NCBI GenBank assembly: GCA_902797025.1
Contig: CADBRN010000020.1
Coordinates: forward strand, 27,499-91,498
Direction of reading: 5' to 3'
Length of the DNA stretch: 64,000 bases
Origin: an uncultured Lachnospiraceae bacterium
GTDB lineage: Bacteria > Bacillota > Clostridia > Lachnospirales > Lachnospiraceae
In this document: one piece after another, positions 42,856 to 53,236 of the stretch
Layout of the letters: each line of letters opens with the position of its first letter
How positions within the stretch are numbered: position 1 is the stretch's first letter
Position numbers and translations under genes: made by a program
Notes under the pieces: model-generated
What the model saw: only the letters and a program-made list of their open reading frames with translations
Databases searched by the model: none
Told to the model about the DNA's origin: nothing

Positions 42856-45800
42856 ATGGCCAGAAAAATGAAGACCATGGACGGCAACACCGCCGCGGCT
42901 CATGCATCGTATGCATTTACCGAAGTGGCGGCAATCTACCCGATTACCCCTTCCTCACCGATGGCGGAGGCGACCGATGAGTGGGCAACCCAGGGCAGAA
43001 AAAACATTTTCGGACAGGAAGTCCAGATCACAGAGATGCAGTCTGAGGCCGGTGCTGCAGGTGCGGTTCACGGATCTCTTACGGCAGGTGCTCTGACAAC
43101 GACCTATACAGCTTCTCAGGGACTTCTTCTGATGATCCCGAACCTGTACAAGATTGCCGGTGAGCTTCTTCCGGGCGTATTTAACGTATCTGCGAGATGC
43201 GTGGCGACGCATGCACTGAATATTTTTGGCGATCATTCCGACGTATACGCATGTCGGCAGACCGGATGCGCGATGCTCTGCGAGTCTTCCGTACAGGAAG
43301 TCATGGATCTGACTCCGGTCGCTCATCTTTCTGCGATCAAGGGCAAGGTTCCGTTCATCAACTTCTTCGACGGATTCCGCACATCCCACGAGATTCAGAA
43401 GATCGAAACATGGGATTATGAGGATCTCAAAGAGATGGTTGACATGGATGCAGTCAACGCATTCCGAAAGAACGCGCTGAATCCGGAGCATCCGTGCGAG
43501 AGAGGTTCCGCTCAGAACCCGGATATCTTCTTCCAGACATCCGAGGCTGCAAACCCGTATTACAATGCAATCCCGGGCATCGTCCAGGCTTACATGGACA
43601 AAGTAAACGCAAAGATCGGAACCGATTACAAACTGTTCAACTACTACGGCGCTCCGGATGCCGAGCACGTGATCATCGCGATGGGTTCCGTCTGCGACAC
43701 CATCGAGGAGACGATCGATTACCTCAATGCGGCGGGCGGAAAATACGGTGTCGTCAAAGTCCGTCTGTACAGACCGTTCTGCGCAGAGGCACTGATCGAC
43801 GCGATCCCGGATACCGTTAAGCAGATTTCTGTCCTTGACAGAACGAAAGAGCCGGGTTCCATCGGCGAGCCGCTGTACCTGGATGTCGTTGCAGCTCTCC
43901 GCGGATCCAAATTTGACGGTGTGAAGATTTTCACCGGACGCTACGGCCTTGGTTCCAAGGACACGACTCCGGCGGATATCGTCGCTGTGTACAAGAATAC
44001 TGAGAAGCAGCGTTTCGTCATCGATATCGTCGATGATGTCACAAATCTGTCCCTGCCGGTGGGCGAGCCGCTCGTCACGACTCCGGAAGGAACGATCAAC
44101 TGCAAATTCTGGGGCCTCGGCGCAGACGGTACCGTCGGTGCGAACAAGAACTCCATCAAGATCATCGGCGACAACACCGATATGTATGCACAGGCATACT
44201 TTGATTACGACTCCAAGAAGTCCGGCGGCGTGACGATGTCCCACCTCCGCTTCGGAAAGAAGCCGATCAAGTCTACTTACCTCATTCATAAGGCAGACTT
44301 CGTAGCATGTCACAATCCGTCCTACATCACGAAATTCAACATGGTGCAGGAGCTGGTTGACGGCGGAACCTTCCTTCTGAACTGCAAGTGGAATCAGGAA
44401 GAGCTCGAGGAGCATCTGCCGGGTCAGGTGAAGGCGTATATCGCGAACCATAACATCAAGTTCTACACGATCGACGGTGTCAAGATCGGTATCCAGGTAG
44501 GAATGGGACCGACCCGTATCAATACGATCCTGCAGTCCGCGTTCTTCAAGCTTGCAAACATCATCCCGGAGGAGAAAGCCATCGAGCTGATGAAGGCTGC
44601 TGCGAAGAAGACATACGGCCGCAAGGGCGATGATGTCGTTCAGAAAAACTGGGCGGCGATCGATGAAGGCGCAAAGCAGGTCGTCAAGGTCGAGGTTCCG
44701 GAGAGCTGGAAGACCGCAGAGGACGAGGGACTCGAGTGGAAGCAGCATACCGCAGGAAGCAAAGATCAGCTTGATTTCGTCAACCTGATCCAGAACAAGG
44801 TCAGCGCTCAGGAGGGCAACACCCTTACCGTCAGCCAGGTCGCTGCGTATGTCGACGGCACGACTCCGTCCGGCACGGCTGCATTCGAGAAGCGCGGCAT
44901 CGCGGTCAATACTCCGGTATGGAACTCCGAGAACTGTATCCAGTGTAACCGCTGCTCTTATGTCTGCCCGCACGCGGCGATCCGTCCGGTTGCTCTGACA
45001 GACGAAGAGGTCAAAGGACTTCCGGAGGGAACGACGGTTCTTCCGATGACCGGTATGCCGGACTACAAGTTCCGCATCGTCATCTCCTCTCTGGACTGCA
45101 CAGGCTGCGGCTCCTGCGCGAACGTATGCCCGGGCAAGAAGGGTGCGAAGGCTCTGGAGATGAAACCGCTCGATCAGACACTTGGCAATCAGCCGATCTT
45201 CGATTATGCGGTAACGCTTCCGGAGAAGGCAGATGTCATCGCGAAATTCAAACAGAATACGGTAAAGGGAAGCCAGTTCAAGAAACCGCTGCTTGAGTTC
45301 TCGGGCGCCTGCGCAGGCTGCGGTGAGACACCGTATGCGAAGCTGATCACTCAGATCTGCGGCGACAGAATGTACATCGGAAACGCGACAGGATGTACCT
45401 CGATCTGGGGCAACTCTTCTCCGTCCACACCGTACACGAAGGACGACAAGGGTCACGGACCGGCATGGTCAAACTCCCTGTTCGAGGATGCGGCTGAGTT
45501 CTCCTATGGTATGCTTCTTGCTCAGAATGCACTGCGTACCCGCCTTGCTTCTGAGATTGAGAAGATCAAGGCAGATGCTTCCGCGGATGTTGCGGTTGCA
45601 TGTGATGAGTATCTGACCACCATGAACGACGGCGCGGCAAATGCTGCCGCTACCGACAAGCTCGTTGCGGCTCTTGCGAACGTAGACAGCGCGGAGGCAA
45701 AGGATGTCCTCGACAACAAGGAATTCCTTTCCAAGAAATCCCAGTGGGCGTTCGGCGGAGACGGCTGGGGCTACGATATCGGATTCGGAGGCCTTGATCA

Positions 45801-46398
45801 TATCATCGCCAGCGGAAAAGATATCAATGTCATGGTCTTCAACACGGAGGTTTACTCCAACACCGGCGGTCAGTCCTCCAAGGCTACGCCGACCGGTGCG
45901 GTCGCTCAGTTCGCTGCAGGCGGAAAAGAGACGAAGAAGAAAGACCTCGCATCCATCGCAATGAGCTACGGTTATGTATACGTCGCTCAGATCGCTATGG
46001 GAGCGGATTACAACCAGGCAGTCAAGGCGATCGCCGAGGCTGAGGCTTACCATGGCCCGTCACTGATCATCGCTTACGCTCCGTGCATCAACCACGGAAT
46101 CAAGAAGGGCATGGCGAAGGTTATGGACGAGGAGGCTCTTGCAGTCAAGTCCGGATACTGGAATCTGTTCCGTTACAACCCGGCGCTGCTTGAGGAAGGA
46201 AAGCCGGCGTTCACGCTCGACTCCAAGGCTCCGACCGAGTCTTATCAGGACTTCCTGATGGGCGAGGTTCGTTACAACTCTCTGAAGAGAGCAAATCCGG
46301 AGAAGGCAGAGCGTCTGTTTGCGAAGTCCGAGAAGGAAGCGAAGGATTACTACAGCTACCTGAACAAACTCGTCAAGCTCTATGGCACAGAGGAATAA
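42856..46398 (+). CDS. nifJ: Pyruvate:ferredoxin (flavodoxin) oxidoreductase
   Basis: Converts pyruvate and CoA to acetyl-CoA, CO2 and reduced ferredoxin, the central step of clostridial fermentation. The 1180-residue protein is a single-chain fusion: domain I with AIYPITPSSPMAEATDEWA, the CoA-binding domain II, gamma domain III, a two-cluster ferredoxin domain (CIQCNRCSYVCPHA and CTGCGSCANVCPG), and the thiamine diphosphate domain (GACAGCGETPYAKL, GDGWGYDIGFGG, VFNTEVYSNTGGQ). The ATG at 42856 follows AAGGAGG by seven bases; ATG 42853 is also possible. Codon use here is strongly biased, in line with high expression. Confidence 0.98.
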   Translation: MARKMKTMDGNTAAAHASYAFTEVAAIYPITPSSPMAEATDEWATQGRKNIFGQEVQITEMQSEAGAAGAVHGSLTAGALTTTYTASQGLLLMIPNLYKIAGELLPGVFNVSARCVATHALNIFGDHSDVYACRQTGCAMLCESSVQEVMDLTPVAHLSAIKGKVPFINFFDGFRTSHEIQKIETWDYEDLKEMVDMDAVNAFRKNALNPEHPCERGSAQNPDIFFQTSEAANPYYNAIPGIVQAYMDKVNAKIGTDYKLFNYYGAPDAEHVIIAMGSVCDTIEETIDYLNAAGGKYGVVKVRLYRPFCAEALIDAIPDTVKQISVLDRTKEPGSIGEPLYLDVVAALRGSKFDGVKIFTGRYGLGSKDTTPADIVAVYKNTEKQRFVIDIVDDVTNLSLPVGEPLVTTPEGTINCKFWGLGADGTVGANKNSIKIIGDNTDMYAQAYFDYDSKKSGGVTMSHLRFGKKPIKSTYLIHKADFVACHNPSYITKFNMVQELVDGGTFLLNCKWNQEELEEHLPGQVKAYIANHNIKFYTIDGVKIGIQVGMGPTRINTILQSAFFKLANIIPEEKAIELMKAAAKKTYGRKGDDVVQKNWAAIDEGAKQVVKVEVPESWKTAEDEGLEWKQHTAGSKDQLDFVNLIQNKVSAQEGNTLTVSQVAAYVDGTTPSGTAAFEKRGIAVNTPVWNSENCIQCNRCSYVCPHAAIRPVALTDEEVKGLPEGTTVLPMTGMPDYKFRIVISSLDCTGCGSCANVCPGKKGAKALEMKPLDQTLGNQPIFDYAVTLPEKADVIAKFKQNTVKGSQFKKPLLEFSGACAGCGETPYAKLITQICGDRMYIGNATGCTSIWGNSSPSTPYTKDDKGHGPAWSNSLFEDAAEFSYGMLLAQNALRTRLASEIEKIKADASADVAVACDEYLTTMNDGAANAAATDKLVAALANVDSAEAKDVLDNKEFLSKKSQWAFGGDGWGYDIGFGGLDHIIASGKDINVMVFNTEVYSNTGGQSSKATPTGAVAQFAAGGKETKKKDLASIAMSYGYVYVAQIAMGADYNQAVKAIAEAEAYHGPSLIIAYAPCINHGIKKGMAKVMDEEALAVKSGYWNLFRYNPALLEEGKPAFTLDSKAPTESYQDFLMGEVRYNSLKRANPEKAERLFAKSEKEAKDYYSYLNKLVKLYGTEE

Positions 46399-46442
46399 TT
46401 TTTCCCGGGACATCATCCCCGGATGAGGATGGGAAAGTTTCG

Positions 46443-46476
46443 GAGGGGGTCTGCCGCGTCAGCGGCAGACCCCCTC
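46443..46476 (+). terminator. Strong stem after the pyruvate oxidoreductase gene
   Basis: A 15-base perfect stem (GAGGGGGTCTGCCGC and its complement) with a four-base loop. Only a short T-run follows, so it may be a partial terminator before the ApbE gene. Confidence 0.75.
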
Positions 46477-46512
46477 GTTTCGTCACAGGCACAAAGTTAC
46501 GTTGGAGGAAGC

Positions 46513-47622
46513 ATGAAAAGAACGAAGAAATTGACGGCTGCGGCGGTGATATTGACGGCGGCGCTTGCTCTTTGCAGCTGCGGGACAGCCGGAGGAACCG
46601 CAGAAGGTTCGGCGGTGAGCGGCGGAACCCGGGCGGAGACGGGCGCGTCTTCCTCCGCGGGGAGTGAGGTGACGCGGGAACTGTTCGCGATGGATACGTA
46701 TATGTCGGTGACTGCGTACGGAAGGAATGCGGATCGGGCGGTTCACGACGCGATTCAGGAAATCAAAGATCTTGACGCGATGCTGACGACCGGTGATGAT
46801 ACGAGTGAGGTCGGAAAGATCAATGCGAACGGATCCGGAATTCTTTCGGAAGACGGGAAAAAACTGATGAAACGCTCTCTTGAGCTCTATGAGAGCACGG
46901 ACGGGACATTTGATATCTCGATCTATCCGGTTATGGAATTGTGGGGATTTCCGACGAAAAATTACCGTGTCCCAGATGATCAGGAGATCCGGAAGGCACT
47001 GAAGCTGGTCGATGCGTCAAAAATCCGCTTCGATGAGAGCACCGGAGAAGTTTCCTTTGAATTGAGCGGCATGAAGATCGATTTCGGCGGAATTGCGAAG
47101 GGATATACGTCGTCGAAGGTCATGGATCTCTTCCGGCAGGAGGGGGTGACGAGCGGCATCATCAACCTCGGAGGAAATGTTCAGGCCCTCGGAACGAAAC
47201 CGGACGGGAGTGACTGGAGAATCGGCATCCGCGGTCCGGGAGAAACCGACGCGGATGCAAAGGACTATGTGGGCATATTGACGGCACACGACAAAGCGGT
47301 GATCACATCCGGCGGCTATGAGCGCTATTTTGAGAAAGACGGAAAGAGGTATCACCACATTATCGATCCTTCCACCGGATATCCTGCGGAATCCGGCGTC
47401 GTGTCATCCACGATCGTCAGTTCGGACGGAACGCTGGCGGACGGTTTGTCAACGACCCTGTTTATCCTGGGGCCGGACAGGGCGGCGCAGTACTGGCGGG
47501 CACATTCGGACGAGTTTGACTATGTTCTGATGACGGAGGACGGATCCCTTCTCGTGAGCGAGGGTCTTGAGCATAACTTTACCTCCGACCGGAAGATCAC
47601 GATCGTCCGGCGCGACGGATGA
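46513..47622 (+). CDS. apbE: FAD:protein FMN transferase, lipoprotein form (ApbE)
   Basis: Attaches FMN from FAD to a Thr/Ser of partner proteins, such as NqrB/C and RnfG/D subunits on the outer face of the membrane. The 369-residue protein starts with a lipoprotein signal peptide whose lipobox LCSC predicts Cys23 as the anchor. Family motifs: FAMDTYMSVTAYG, the FAD-binding DLDAMLTT region and PVMELWGFPTKN, IDFGGIAKGYTSSK, and HHIIDPSTGYPAESGV. The ATG at 46513 follows TTGGAGGA; a longer in-frame start at 46423 lies within the preceding terminator. The client Rnf genes are not here. Confidence 0.95.
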   Translation: MKRTKKLTAAAVILTAALALCSCGTAGGTAEGSAVSGGTRAETGASSSAGSEVTRELFAMDTYMSVTAYGRNADRAVHDAIQEIKDLDAMLTTGDDTSEVGKINANGSGILSEDGKKLMKRSLELYESTDGTFDISIYPVMELWGFPTKNYRVPDDQEIRKALKLVDASKIRFDESTGEVSFELSGMKIDFGGIAKGYTSSKVMDLFRQEGVTSGIINLGGNVQALGTKPDGSDWRIGIRGPGETDADAKDYVGILTAHDKAVITSGGYERYFEKDGKRYHHIIDPSTGYPAESGVVSSTIVSSDGTLADGLSTTLFILGPDRAAQYWRAHSDEFDYVLMTEDGSLLVSEGLEHNFTSDRKITIVRRDG

Positions 47623-47678
47623 GGGAAAGTGTGGTAGAATAGTACAGAAAACCGGCTGACTGTAAGATGGAGATAATT

Positions 47679-48500
47679 ATGGCAGTAGATCATTCATTTT
47701 TGACGAAACGTTTTCTGAAAACAGAGACGCTCTTTGCACTGTACTCAACCGCTACGAATTTGCCTTTCATAGAATGTGATCAGACCACGTTCCTCGATCA
47801 GATTTTTGTATTTACAAAACAGGAGACGCTTCAGCAGTACGCGAAGATCTTTACGAAGGAACATTACGGGCTGCGCGCGCTGCAGTTTCCAAATGATAAG
47901 TATCAGATTCTGTTTGATCAGATGTATGCGATGGGCGCGGATACGATTCAGTTCATCGATGAAGGGGCGCCGGTCGCACTGAGCCTTGCGGAGGTGGGGG
48001 AACAGTCCGATTACCCGGAACTGCCGGGCGGCATCCCTGCGACCAATCCGGAACTTGAGCTGACGGCCGCCTATTTTATGCAGGACGCGCGGCGCAGGAT
48101 GGAGCGGACCGATGAGGACCAGAAACATCTTCGCGAGCTCGAGGAAGAGATGGCTGTAAATCTTATCCGCTCGAAGCTGATCGTCGCGTTTGAGACGAGT
48201 CAGGTACAGGGAAAATGGAATCCTTCCGACACGAGTCAGAAAGTCGGGGTTCCCTATATCAAAAATAAGGAAGGAAAGGTCTTTTATCCGGTCTACACGG
48301 ACTTCTTTGAGTTTCGGAGATTTAACTCCGGGAACCGGAATCTGAAGCTTTCGATCACGGCGGTCGATTATGACGCGTTGCCGAAGCTTCTGCACAAGCC
48401 GGCTGAAGCGTTCGTGATCAACCCCGCCAGTCTGAACCTGATTCTGAATCCGGATCAGCTCGCGGAGATGAAGAGAAGATATGCTCCGGACGCGCGGTGA
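47679..48500 (+). CDS. SseB-like protein of unknown function
   Basis: A 273-residue soluble protein. The first half (about 10-115) resembles the SseB N-terminal domain, with ALYSTATNLPFIECDQTTFLDQIFVFTK and a segment YQILFDQMYAMGADTIQFIDEG. The second half, joined by a charged helix rich in Glu/Arg (about 135-170), shows a second related fold: GVPYIKNKEGKVFYPVYTDFFEFRRF and AFVINPASLNLILNPDQL. This layout occurs in Firmicutes proteins of unknown role. GGAG lies six bases before the ATG at 47679; ATG 47667 is an alternative. It is followed 59 bases later by a protease gene. Confidence 0.75.
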   Translation: MAVDHSFLTKRFLKTETLFALYSTATNLPFIECDQTTFLDQIFVFTKQETLQQYAKIFTKEHYGLRALQFPNDKYQILFDQMYAMGADTIQFIDEGAPVALSLAEVGEQSDYPELPGGIPATNPELELTAAYFMQDARRRMERTDEDQKHLRELEEEMAVNLIRSKLIVAFETSQVQGKWNPSDTSQKVGVPYIKNKEGKVFYPVYTDFFEFRRFNSGNRNLKLSITAVDYDALPKLLHKPAEAFVINPASLNLILNPDQLAEMKRRYAPDAR

Positions 48501-48559
48501 GATCCGGACCGATATCGGATCTGACCGGCGGAAGTCTGCAGAAACGAAAGGATTTATGT

Positions 48560-51500
48560 ATGAAAATACCAGATACTTATGAACTGATCCGCCGCGAATC
48601 GATCCCGGATGTGCATGCGGAGGGATATCTGCTCCGGCACAGAAGAAGCGGTGCGCGTGTGGCGCTGCTTGCGAACGATGACGAGAATAAGGTGTTCAAT
48701 ATCGCGTTCCGCACTCCGCCCGCCGACTCGACGGGCGTCGCGCATATTATTGAGCATACGGTCCTCTGCGGATCGGAGAAATATCCGCTGAAGGATCCGT
48801 TTATCGAACTGGTCAAGGGTTCGCTGAACACATTCCTGAATGCGATGACATACCCGGACAAGACGATGTATCCGGTGGCAAGCTGCAACGATGCGGATTT
48901 CAAGAATTTGATGGACGTCTATCTCGACGCGGTGTTTCATCCCAATATTTACCGGGAGGAGAAGATTTTCCGCCAGGAGGGGTGGCATTATCAGCTGGAA
49001 AACAGGGATGATCCGATCACGTATAACGGTGTCGTCTACAATGAGATGAAGGGTGCGTTTTCCTCCAGTGACGAGGTTCTCCAGAGAACGATCATGAATA
49101 CGCTTTTTCCGGATACATCCTATGGCGTTGAGTCCGGGGGCGATCCGGAGGTGATTCCGGAGCTGACTTATGAACAGTTTCTGGCTTTCCATAAGAAGTA
49201 TTACCACCCGTCGAACAGTTACATTTACCTGTACGGAAATATGGATATGACCGAGCGGCTGACCTGGCTGGACGAATCCTATCTTTCAAAATACGGGGCG
49301 GCGCCGGTGGATTCGGAGCTGAAAAGGCAGGAACCCTTTCAGTCGCCGCGTTTTGTGGAGGAATTTTATCCGGTTCTTGACGATGAAAAGACAAGCGGGC
49401 GTGCATATCTTACCTGGAGTATGGTGACCGGAGATGCGCTCGATGTGACGGCGAATGTGGCCTTTTCGATACTCGACTATGTGCTGTTCTCCGCCCCCGG
49501 GGCGCCGGTCCGTCAGGCACTGCTGGATGCCCACATCGGTGAAGATGTGTACGGTTCGTTTGAGGACGGGATTCTGCAGCCGTATTTCACGATCACGGCA
49601 AAAAATGCGGACGAGAACCGGAGAGATGAGTTTCTGAAAATTATTCATGATACGCTCAGTGAACAGGCGGATCAGGGAATCGACCGGATGGCTCTCGCTT
49701 CCGGAATCAATTACTTCGAGTTCCGTTTCCGGGAGGCGGACTATTCTTCGTTCCCGAAGGGACTGATCTACGGCCTGAATCTGTTTGACAGCTGGCTCTA
49801 TGACGACGATGAGCCGTTTGCATACCTTCATCAGCTCTCTGTGTTCGATACGCTGAAAAAGAGAGCGGAAGAGGGATATTTTGAAGACCTGATCCGGAAG
49901 TATCTGCTGGACAATCCATACAGCGCCTCCGTCGTTCTGTCGCCGAAAAAGGGACTCGAGCGGGAGCGCGGGGAAGCTGCGGCGAAAAAACTGGCGGATC
50001 TGAAGGCATCGCTGTCCGGGGAAGAGATTGACCGGATGGTGGAGGAGACCCGCGCCCTCGCGGCGTATCAGGAAGAAGAGGATCCCCCGGAAGCACTGGC
50101 GTGCCTCCCGCATCTGACCCGCGGCGACATCGGAAGAGAGACGCCGCTGAAGATCCGCTGCAGGGAGATTGAATCAGACGGCACGCTGATTCTGCATCAG
50201 GATTTCTTCACGAACGGGATCGCGTATCTGACCGTACTGTTTGACACGGCGGAGGTGCCGGATCATCTGGTGTCGTATCTGGGGCTTCTGAAGTGTGTGC
50301 TCGGCATGGTGGATACAGAGCGGTATTCATACGGGCATCTCTTCCATCTGATTAATGCGAATACGGGAGGAATTTCCTGCGGCATCCAGAGTTTTCCGGC
50401 GCCGGAAGAAATCGGGGCGTTCCGGGGCTGTTTCGGGGTACAGGCAAAATATCTCTACCCGAAGCAGGAATTTGTATTCGACATGATCCGCGAGATCCTC
50501 CTGACTTCGAAGCTGGATGACAAAAAGCGTCTGCGCGAGATCATCGCCTCGCAGAAGGTTTCGATGCAGAGTTCGATGCCGGCGGCCGGTCATGGGACCG
50601 CGGCAAGGAGGGCTCTTTCCTACATCAGCGCCGCGGACGGATGGCAGGAGAGAACGGACGGGATCGATTTTTATCACATGATCGAAGAGATCGACGCACA
50701 TTTTGACGAACGGGCAGATGAAGTGATCGAAAACCTGAAGGCGCTGACCGGCATTCTCTTCCGTCCGGATAATATGATCGTCAGTCTGACCGCAGATACC
50801 GACGGGCTTGCTGGTGCGGATGCCGCCTGCGGATGCGGCCTGGAGGGGCTGAAGAAGGAGATCCGCGCCTTTCGGAACAGCCTGGCTTTGAAAGCGGGCA
50901 CTGCGTCGGAATGCGCGGGGCGGGGAATGCTTCGGCTGCCCCGGATCCAGAATGGAAAATCAGAGAATGGATCTGCTTTTTCCTGGAGAGAGGAAGCGAA
51001 AAACGAAGGCTGGGTGACACCCGGACAGGTTCAGTACGTCGCGTCCGCCGGAAATTTCCGACAGAAGGGATTTTCGTACACCGGCGCGCTCCGGATTCTG
51101 AAGACGATCCTTTCGTACGATTACCTGTGGATGAATCTCCGTGTCAAGGGAGGCGCATACGGATGTATGGCGTTTTTCCAGAGGAACGGCGACGCGGCGC
51201 TCATGTCGTACCGCGATCCGCACCTCGCGGCATCCCTGGATGTGTACCGCGCGCTTCCGGATTATATCTCCGGATTCTCGGCGGACGAAGAACAGATGAC
51301 AAAATACATCATCGGGACGATCAGTGAGATCGATACGCCGGTGACTGCTGCGGCGAAGGGAAATCTCTCGCTGGCTGCGTGGCTCTCGGGACTTTCGGAG
51401 GAGCAGCTCCAGAGGGAGCGGGAGGAGATTCTCGACGCGGATGAGGACACGATCCGGAATCTCGCGGCGCTTTCTCATGTCGTGGCGGATACGGAAAATA

Positions 51501-51586
51501 TCTGCGTGATCGGAAGTGAAGAGGCGGTCAGCCGCGACGCAGATGTATTTAATACGGTCGGACCGCTGATCCGTTCTCATGTCTGA
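48560..51586 (+). CDS. M16C metalloprotease (presequence-protease/insulinase-like)
   Basis: A 1008-residue cytosolic zinc protease of the pitrilysin family that degrades peptides. The inverted zinc motif HIIEH is near residue 62, and the third metal ligand is the glutamate in VVYNEMKGAFSS about 75 residues further on. It is built from four related domains in one chain, like PreP/CYM1. The C-terminal half has the arginine-tyrosine type substrate region (GGAYGCMAFFQRNGDAALMSYRDPHL). No signal peptide. The ATG at 48560 follows GAAAGGA; the frame is open upstream to 48497. The era gene starts 16 bases after its stop. Confidence 0.95.
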   Translation: MKIPDTYELIRRESIPDVHAEGYLLRHRRSGARVALLANDDENKVFNIAFRTPPADSTGVAHIIEHTVLCGSEKYPLKDPFIELVKGSLNTFLNAMTYPDKTMYPVASCNDADFKNLMDVYLDAVFHPNIYREEKIFRQEGWHYQLENRDDPITYNGVVYNEMKGAFSSSDEVLQRTIMNTLFPDTSYGVESGGDPEVIPELTYEQFLAFHKKYYHPSNSYIYLYGNMDMTERLTWLDESYLSKYGAAPVDSELKRQEPFQSPRFVEEFYPVLDDEKTSGRAYLTWSMVTGDALDVTANVAFSILDYVLFSAPGAPVRQALLDAHIGEDVYGSFEDGILQPYFTITAKNADENRRDEFLKIIHDTLSEQADQGIDRMALASGINYFEFRFREADYSSFPKGLIYGLNLFDSWLYDDDEPFAYLHQLSVFDTLKKRAEEGYFEDLIRKYLLDNPYSASVVLSPKKGLERERGEAAAKKLADLKASLSGEEIDRMVEETRALAAYQEEEDPPEALACLPHLTRGDIGRETPLKIRCREIESDGTLILHQDFFTNGIAYLTVLFDTAEVPDHLVSYLGLLKCVLGMVDTERYSYGHLFHLINANTGGISCGIQSFPAPEEIGAFRGCFGVQAKYLYPKQEFVFDMIREILLTSKLDDKKRLREIIASQKVSMQSSMPAAGHGTAARRALSYISAADGWQERTDGIDFYHMIEEIDAHFDERADEVIENLKALTGILFRPDNMIVSLTADTDGLAGADAACGCGLEGLKKEIRAFRNSLALKAGTASECAGRGMLRLPRIQNGKSENGSAFSWREEAKNEGWVTPGQVQYVASAGNFRQKGFSYTGALRILKTILSYDYLWMNLRVKGGAYGCMAFFQRNGDAALMSYRDPHLAASLDVYRALPDYISGFSADEEQMTKYIIGTISEIDTPVTAAAKGNLSLAAWLSGLSEEQLQREREEILDADEDTIRNLAALSHVVADTENICVIGSEEAVSRDADVFNTVGPLIRSHV

Positions 51587-51602
51587 GCAGGAGAATTACG
51601 AT

Positions 51603-52544
51603 ATGAAAGAACACACACAATTGCCGGAGAGCGGGATTCCTGCGGAAAAATCCGGTTTTGTCGCTCTGATCGGACGGCCGAATGTCGGAAAATCGACGCT
51701 GATGAATCATCTGATCGGGCAGAAAATCGCGATCACATCCAGAAAACCGCAGACGACCCGGAACCGGATTCAGACGGTATATAATTCTGAGCGCGGACAG
51801 ATCGTATTTCTCGATACGCCGGGCATTCACAAGGCAAAAAACAAGCTCGGAGAGTATATGGTTTATGCGGCGGAACATACGATCCGCGATGTTGACGCGG
51901 TTCTCTGGCTCGTCGAACCGGACGCATACATCGGAGCGGGCGAACAGCATATCGCCGGGATGCTGAATCATTCAAAGCTGCCGATCATACTCGTCATCAA
52001 TAAGATCGACCGCGTCAAAAAGACGGAAATTCCGAAGACGATCGAACGATACAGGGATCTCTGTCATTTTGAGGCGATCATCCCGGCATCTGCGAAGATG
52101 AGCATCAATCTCGACACGATCATCGATACGATCTTCCGGTATCTTCCGTACGGCCCGCGGTTTTTCGATGAGGATACGGTGACGGATCAGCCAGTCCGCC
52201 AGATTGCGTCGGAGCTGATCCGTGAGAAGGCACTGCGGAGCCTCGGCGAAGAGGTGCCCCACGGGATCGCGGTCACCATCGAGCGGATGAAGACAAGGCC
52301 GGGCGGAACGATCACGGATGTGGATGCGACGATCATCTGCGAGCGCGATTCGCACAAGGGAATTGTCATAGGAAAGGGCGGATCCATGCTGAAAAAGATC
52401 GGAAGTGAAGCACGTCCCGGGATCGAAGAGCTGATCGGGACGAAGGTCAGCCTCAAACTCTGGGTCAAGGTACGCAGAAACTGGAGGGACAGCGATATCC
52501 TGATCAAAAATTACGGGTACGATAAGAAACAGATCGATGAATGA
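51603..52544 (+). CDS. era: GTPase Era
   Basis: Binds the 3' end of 16S rRNA and assists small-subunit assembly. The 313-residue protein has G1 GRPNVGKSTLMNHL near residues 23-36, G2 around TTRNRIQT, G3 DTPGIHK, G4 NKID, G5 SAK, and a C-terminal KH domain with GKGGSMLKKIGSEAR. The ATG at 51603 follows CAGGAGA; a start at 51579 would overlap the protease. The stop overlaps the recO start by eight bases. Confidence 0.97.
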   Translation: MKEHTQLPESGIPAEKSGFVALIGRPNVGKSTLMNHLIGQKIAITSRKPQTTRNRIQTVYNSERGQIVFLDTPGIHKAKNKLGEYMVYAAEHTIRDVDAVLWLVEPDAYIGAGEQHIAGMLNHSKLPIILVINKIDRVKKTEIPKTIERYRDLCHFEAIIPASAKMSINLDTIIDTIFRYLPYGPRFFDEDTVTDQPVRQIASELIREKALRSLGEEVPHGIAVTIERMKTRPGGTITDVDATIICERDSHKGIVIGKGGSMLKKIGSEARPGIEELIGTKVSLKLWVKVRRNWRDSDILIKNYGYDKKQIDE

Positions 52545-53181
52545 CGCGGTGGAATTTTCCGGGATGGTTTTATCTTCCATGCCGGTCGGAGAAAATGACA
52601 GACGGCTCGTGCTGATGACGCGGGAGGAGGGGAAGATCACCGCTTTCGCGCGGGGAGCGAGAAGACCGAAGAGTACGCTGCTCGCGGCGTCCAATCCCTT
52701 TGTGACGGGGCGGTTCCGTCTCATCCCGGGGCGGGACGCATACCGCCTGATCGGCGCGGATGTGAAGGATTATTTCACGGATCTGGCCGCAGATATTCCG
52801 GGAATCTATTACGGCTTTTATTTTCTGGAGATGACCGGATATTACGGACGCGAGGGGCTGGACGGGACAGAGATGCTGAATCTTTCGTATCTCTCGCTGA
52901 AAGCCCTGCAGAATGATCATCTGGACGACCGTCTTGTGAGACGGATATTTGAGATGCGCCTGATGGCGATCAACGGCGATTATTCCCCGGAAACCGCGGA
53001 CGAGAAGATCCGTTATACCTGCCGTTTCATCGTATCCGCGCCGCTTGAAAAACTGTATACCTTTGCCGTGGCGCCGGAGATTCTGCAAGATCTTTCCGAT
53101 CATATCGACCGGTGCCTGGCCCGTGTGATCGACCGGAGGATCAAAAGCCGGGAGATTCTGGCGAAGTTTGTCGGAAATTGA
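52537..53181 (+). CDS. recO: DNA repair protein RecO, short form
   Basis: Loads RecA at single-stranded gaps together with RecF/RecR. The 214-residue protein starts with the OB-fold domain (AVEFSGMVLSSMPVGENDRRLVLMTREEGKITAFARGAR), then the helical domain. The four-cysteine zinc site that many RecO proteins carry is absent here, and the chain is about 35 residues shorter than usual. It overlaps era by eight bases. Position between era and valS is common in Clostridia. Confidence 0.93.
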   Translation: MNDAVEFSGMVLSSMPVGENDRRLVLMTREEGKITAFARGARRPKSTLLAASNPFVTGRFRLIPGRDAYRLIGADVKDYFTDLAADIPGIYYGFYFLEMTGYYGREGLDGTEMLNLSYLSLKALQNDHLDDRLVRRIFEMRLMAINGDYSPETADEKIRYTCRFIVSAPLEKLYTFAVAPEILQDLSDHIDRCLARVIDRRIKSREILAKFVGN

Positions 53182-53236
53182 GGAAAACGGCGCTCCGGGA
53201 GATGCTTAAGTTCCGCTATTCGCCGGAAAGGATCGC

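Noticed and set aside
42955-45456. 833-residue open frame on the minus strand inside the pyruvate oxidoreductase gene
   Set aside because: It is antisense to a certain gene with strong codon bias, rich in Arg/Asp/Leu shadow codons, and has no recognisable motif.
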